NCBI GenBank assembly: GCA_018672475.1
Contig: JABHFS010000200.1
Coordinates: 1-64,000, forward strand
Reading direction: 5' to 3'
Length of the DNA stretch: 64,000 nt
From: Gemmatimonadota bacterium
GTDB lineage: Bacteria; Latescibacterota; UBA2968; UBA8231
Below the pieces are notes generated by a model, which saw only the letters and a list, made by a program, of their open reading frames with translations, did not search any database and was not told where the DNA came from. The first letter of the stretch is position 1. Each line of letters starts with the position of its first letter. Below are positions 63,383-64,000 of the stretch, in pieces. The translations under genes were made by a program, and so were the position numbers.

Positions 63383-64000
63383 ATGCGCTTATCTATTATA
63401 TTCTACCTCTGCATCTTCTGCTTCTGTAATACCCCGGCCTTCGCCGACACCATGGTCTACCGCACCCACGCCCTGACCCTCTACGGCGACCCCCAATACC
63501 CGCCCAATTTCACCCACTTCGACTACGTCAACCCCGATGCGCCCAAAACCGGCGAAATCCACCTTTCCGCCATCGGCACCTACGACAACCTCAACCCCTT
63601 CATCCTCAAAGGTATCGCCGCCGCCGGCTCGCTATTGCTCTATAACCGCCTCTGCACAAAATCCAAGGACGAGCCCTTCACCGAATACGGCCAGCTCGCC
63701 AGCCAGATGCAAATGCCCGTCGATCGCTCGTGGGTCATCTTCGAACTGCATCCCGAGGCACGTTGGCACGACGGCGTACCCATTACCGCCGCCGATGTGG
63801 TCTTTAGCTTTGAAACCTTCACGACCAAAGCGATTCCCTATTTTCGCAGCGCCTACGCCGATGTCGACACCGTCTTTGCCATCGATGAGCACCGGGTCAA
63901 ATTCACTTTTACCGAAGGCATGAACCGTGAGATGCCGCTCTTGGTCGGCCAGTTGCGCGTCCTGCCCAAACACTATTGGCAAGACCGTGATTTCAGCGCG
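63383..64000 (+). CDS. YejA-like oligopeptide ABC transporter substrate-binding protein, 3' partial
   Basis: 206 codons run to the window edge without a stop. A signal peptide (LSIIFYLCIFCFCNTPAFA) is followed by HALTLYGDPQYPPNFTHFDY and VNPDAPKTGEIHLSAIGTYD, the start of family-5 periplasmic binding proteins of the YejA/microcin-C type. LASQMQMPVDRSWVIFEL and ARWHDGVPITAADVVFSFET are typical of family 5. It captures peptides for an ABC importer; the permease genes would be expected downstream. The start ATG 63383 lacks a clear ribosome site. Confidence 0.88.
   Translation, partial: MRLSIIFYLCIFCFCNTPAFADTMVYRTHALTLYGDPQYPPNFTHFDYVNPDAPKTGEIHLSAIGTYDNLNPFILKGIAAAGSLLLYNRLCTKSKDEPFTEYGQLASQMQMPVDRSWVIFELHPEARWHDGVPITAADVVFSFETFTTKAIPYFRSAYADVDTVFAIDEHRVKFTFTEGMNREMPLLVGQLRVLPKHYWQDRDFSA

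Overview
The window looks like chromosomal DNA of an uncultured, Gram-negative-type bacterium of the Latescibacterota / Poribacteria / FCB-like kind. The reasons are gene content: five phytanoyl-CoA-dioxygenase-like (PhyH) enzymes, three FG-GAP/ASPIC (CRTAC1-type) secreted proteins, two very large multi-pass proteins of the DUF6785 type, three secreted proteins with gliding/FlgD-like C-terminal domains, and a SurA-like chaperone beside a putative outer-membrane barrel. This placement is an inference; there is no rRNA or marker gene here to fix it, and I saw no tRNA, phage, transposase or CRISPR.

Layout. 0-7.3 kb: 5'-truncated acyltransferase-3 protein carrying an ankyrin insert, then a mostly co-directional run (SDR, P-loop kinase, Tag glycosylase, GT-C glycosyltransferase with TPR tail, uronate-dehydrogenase-like enzyme), several joined by ATGA/GTGA overlaps. 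7.6-16.4 kb: small-molecule oxidation block with a GAF protein, three PhyH enzymes, a two-subunit molybdenum hydroxylase, two aldo/keto reductases and an MFS exporter. 16.5-42.6 kb: an envelope region that reads visibly AT-richer. It has a SUMF1-like plus DUF6785 pair, a CRTAC1 protein, a six-gene minus-strand operon (CBM9-like, three discoidin/FlgD-type proteins, outer-membrane barrel candidate, parvulin chaperone), a TPR/CRTAC1 pair, a second DUF6785 followed by a TPR/CRTAC1 fusion, and a second CBM9-like protein with a PKD domain. 42.6-63 kb: GC-rich catabolic genes for sugars, sialic acids and amino acids, including two sialidases, a short NeuB-like protein, ThuA, a sugar isomerase, DAO, Ldh, class-III aminotransferase, D-threonine-aldolase-like and LLM enzymes, plus RsmE. 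The end of the window cuts a YejA-like peptide-binding lipoprotein/periplasmic protein.

How it may work together (inference). The outer blocks look like a scavenger of complex organic matter: sialidases release sugars, TIM-barrel isomerases, AKR/SDR/DAO/Ldh enzymes process them, and PhyH/Mo enzymes hydroxylate recalcitrant compounds. The central block is the strongest candidate for an undescribed system. Its first gene encodes an abundant-looking secreted CBM9-like protein and is followed by an intrinsic terminator, then three surface proteins, a barrel and a chaperone. A similar CBM9-like gene sits divergent from the second DUF6785 gene. Three intergenic, highly structured repeat elements (7.4, 55.9 and 63.3 kb) and a structured, possibly RNA-encoding 660-base gap (33.0-33.7 kb) are the main non-coding signals.
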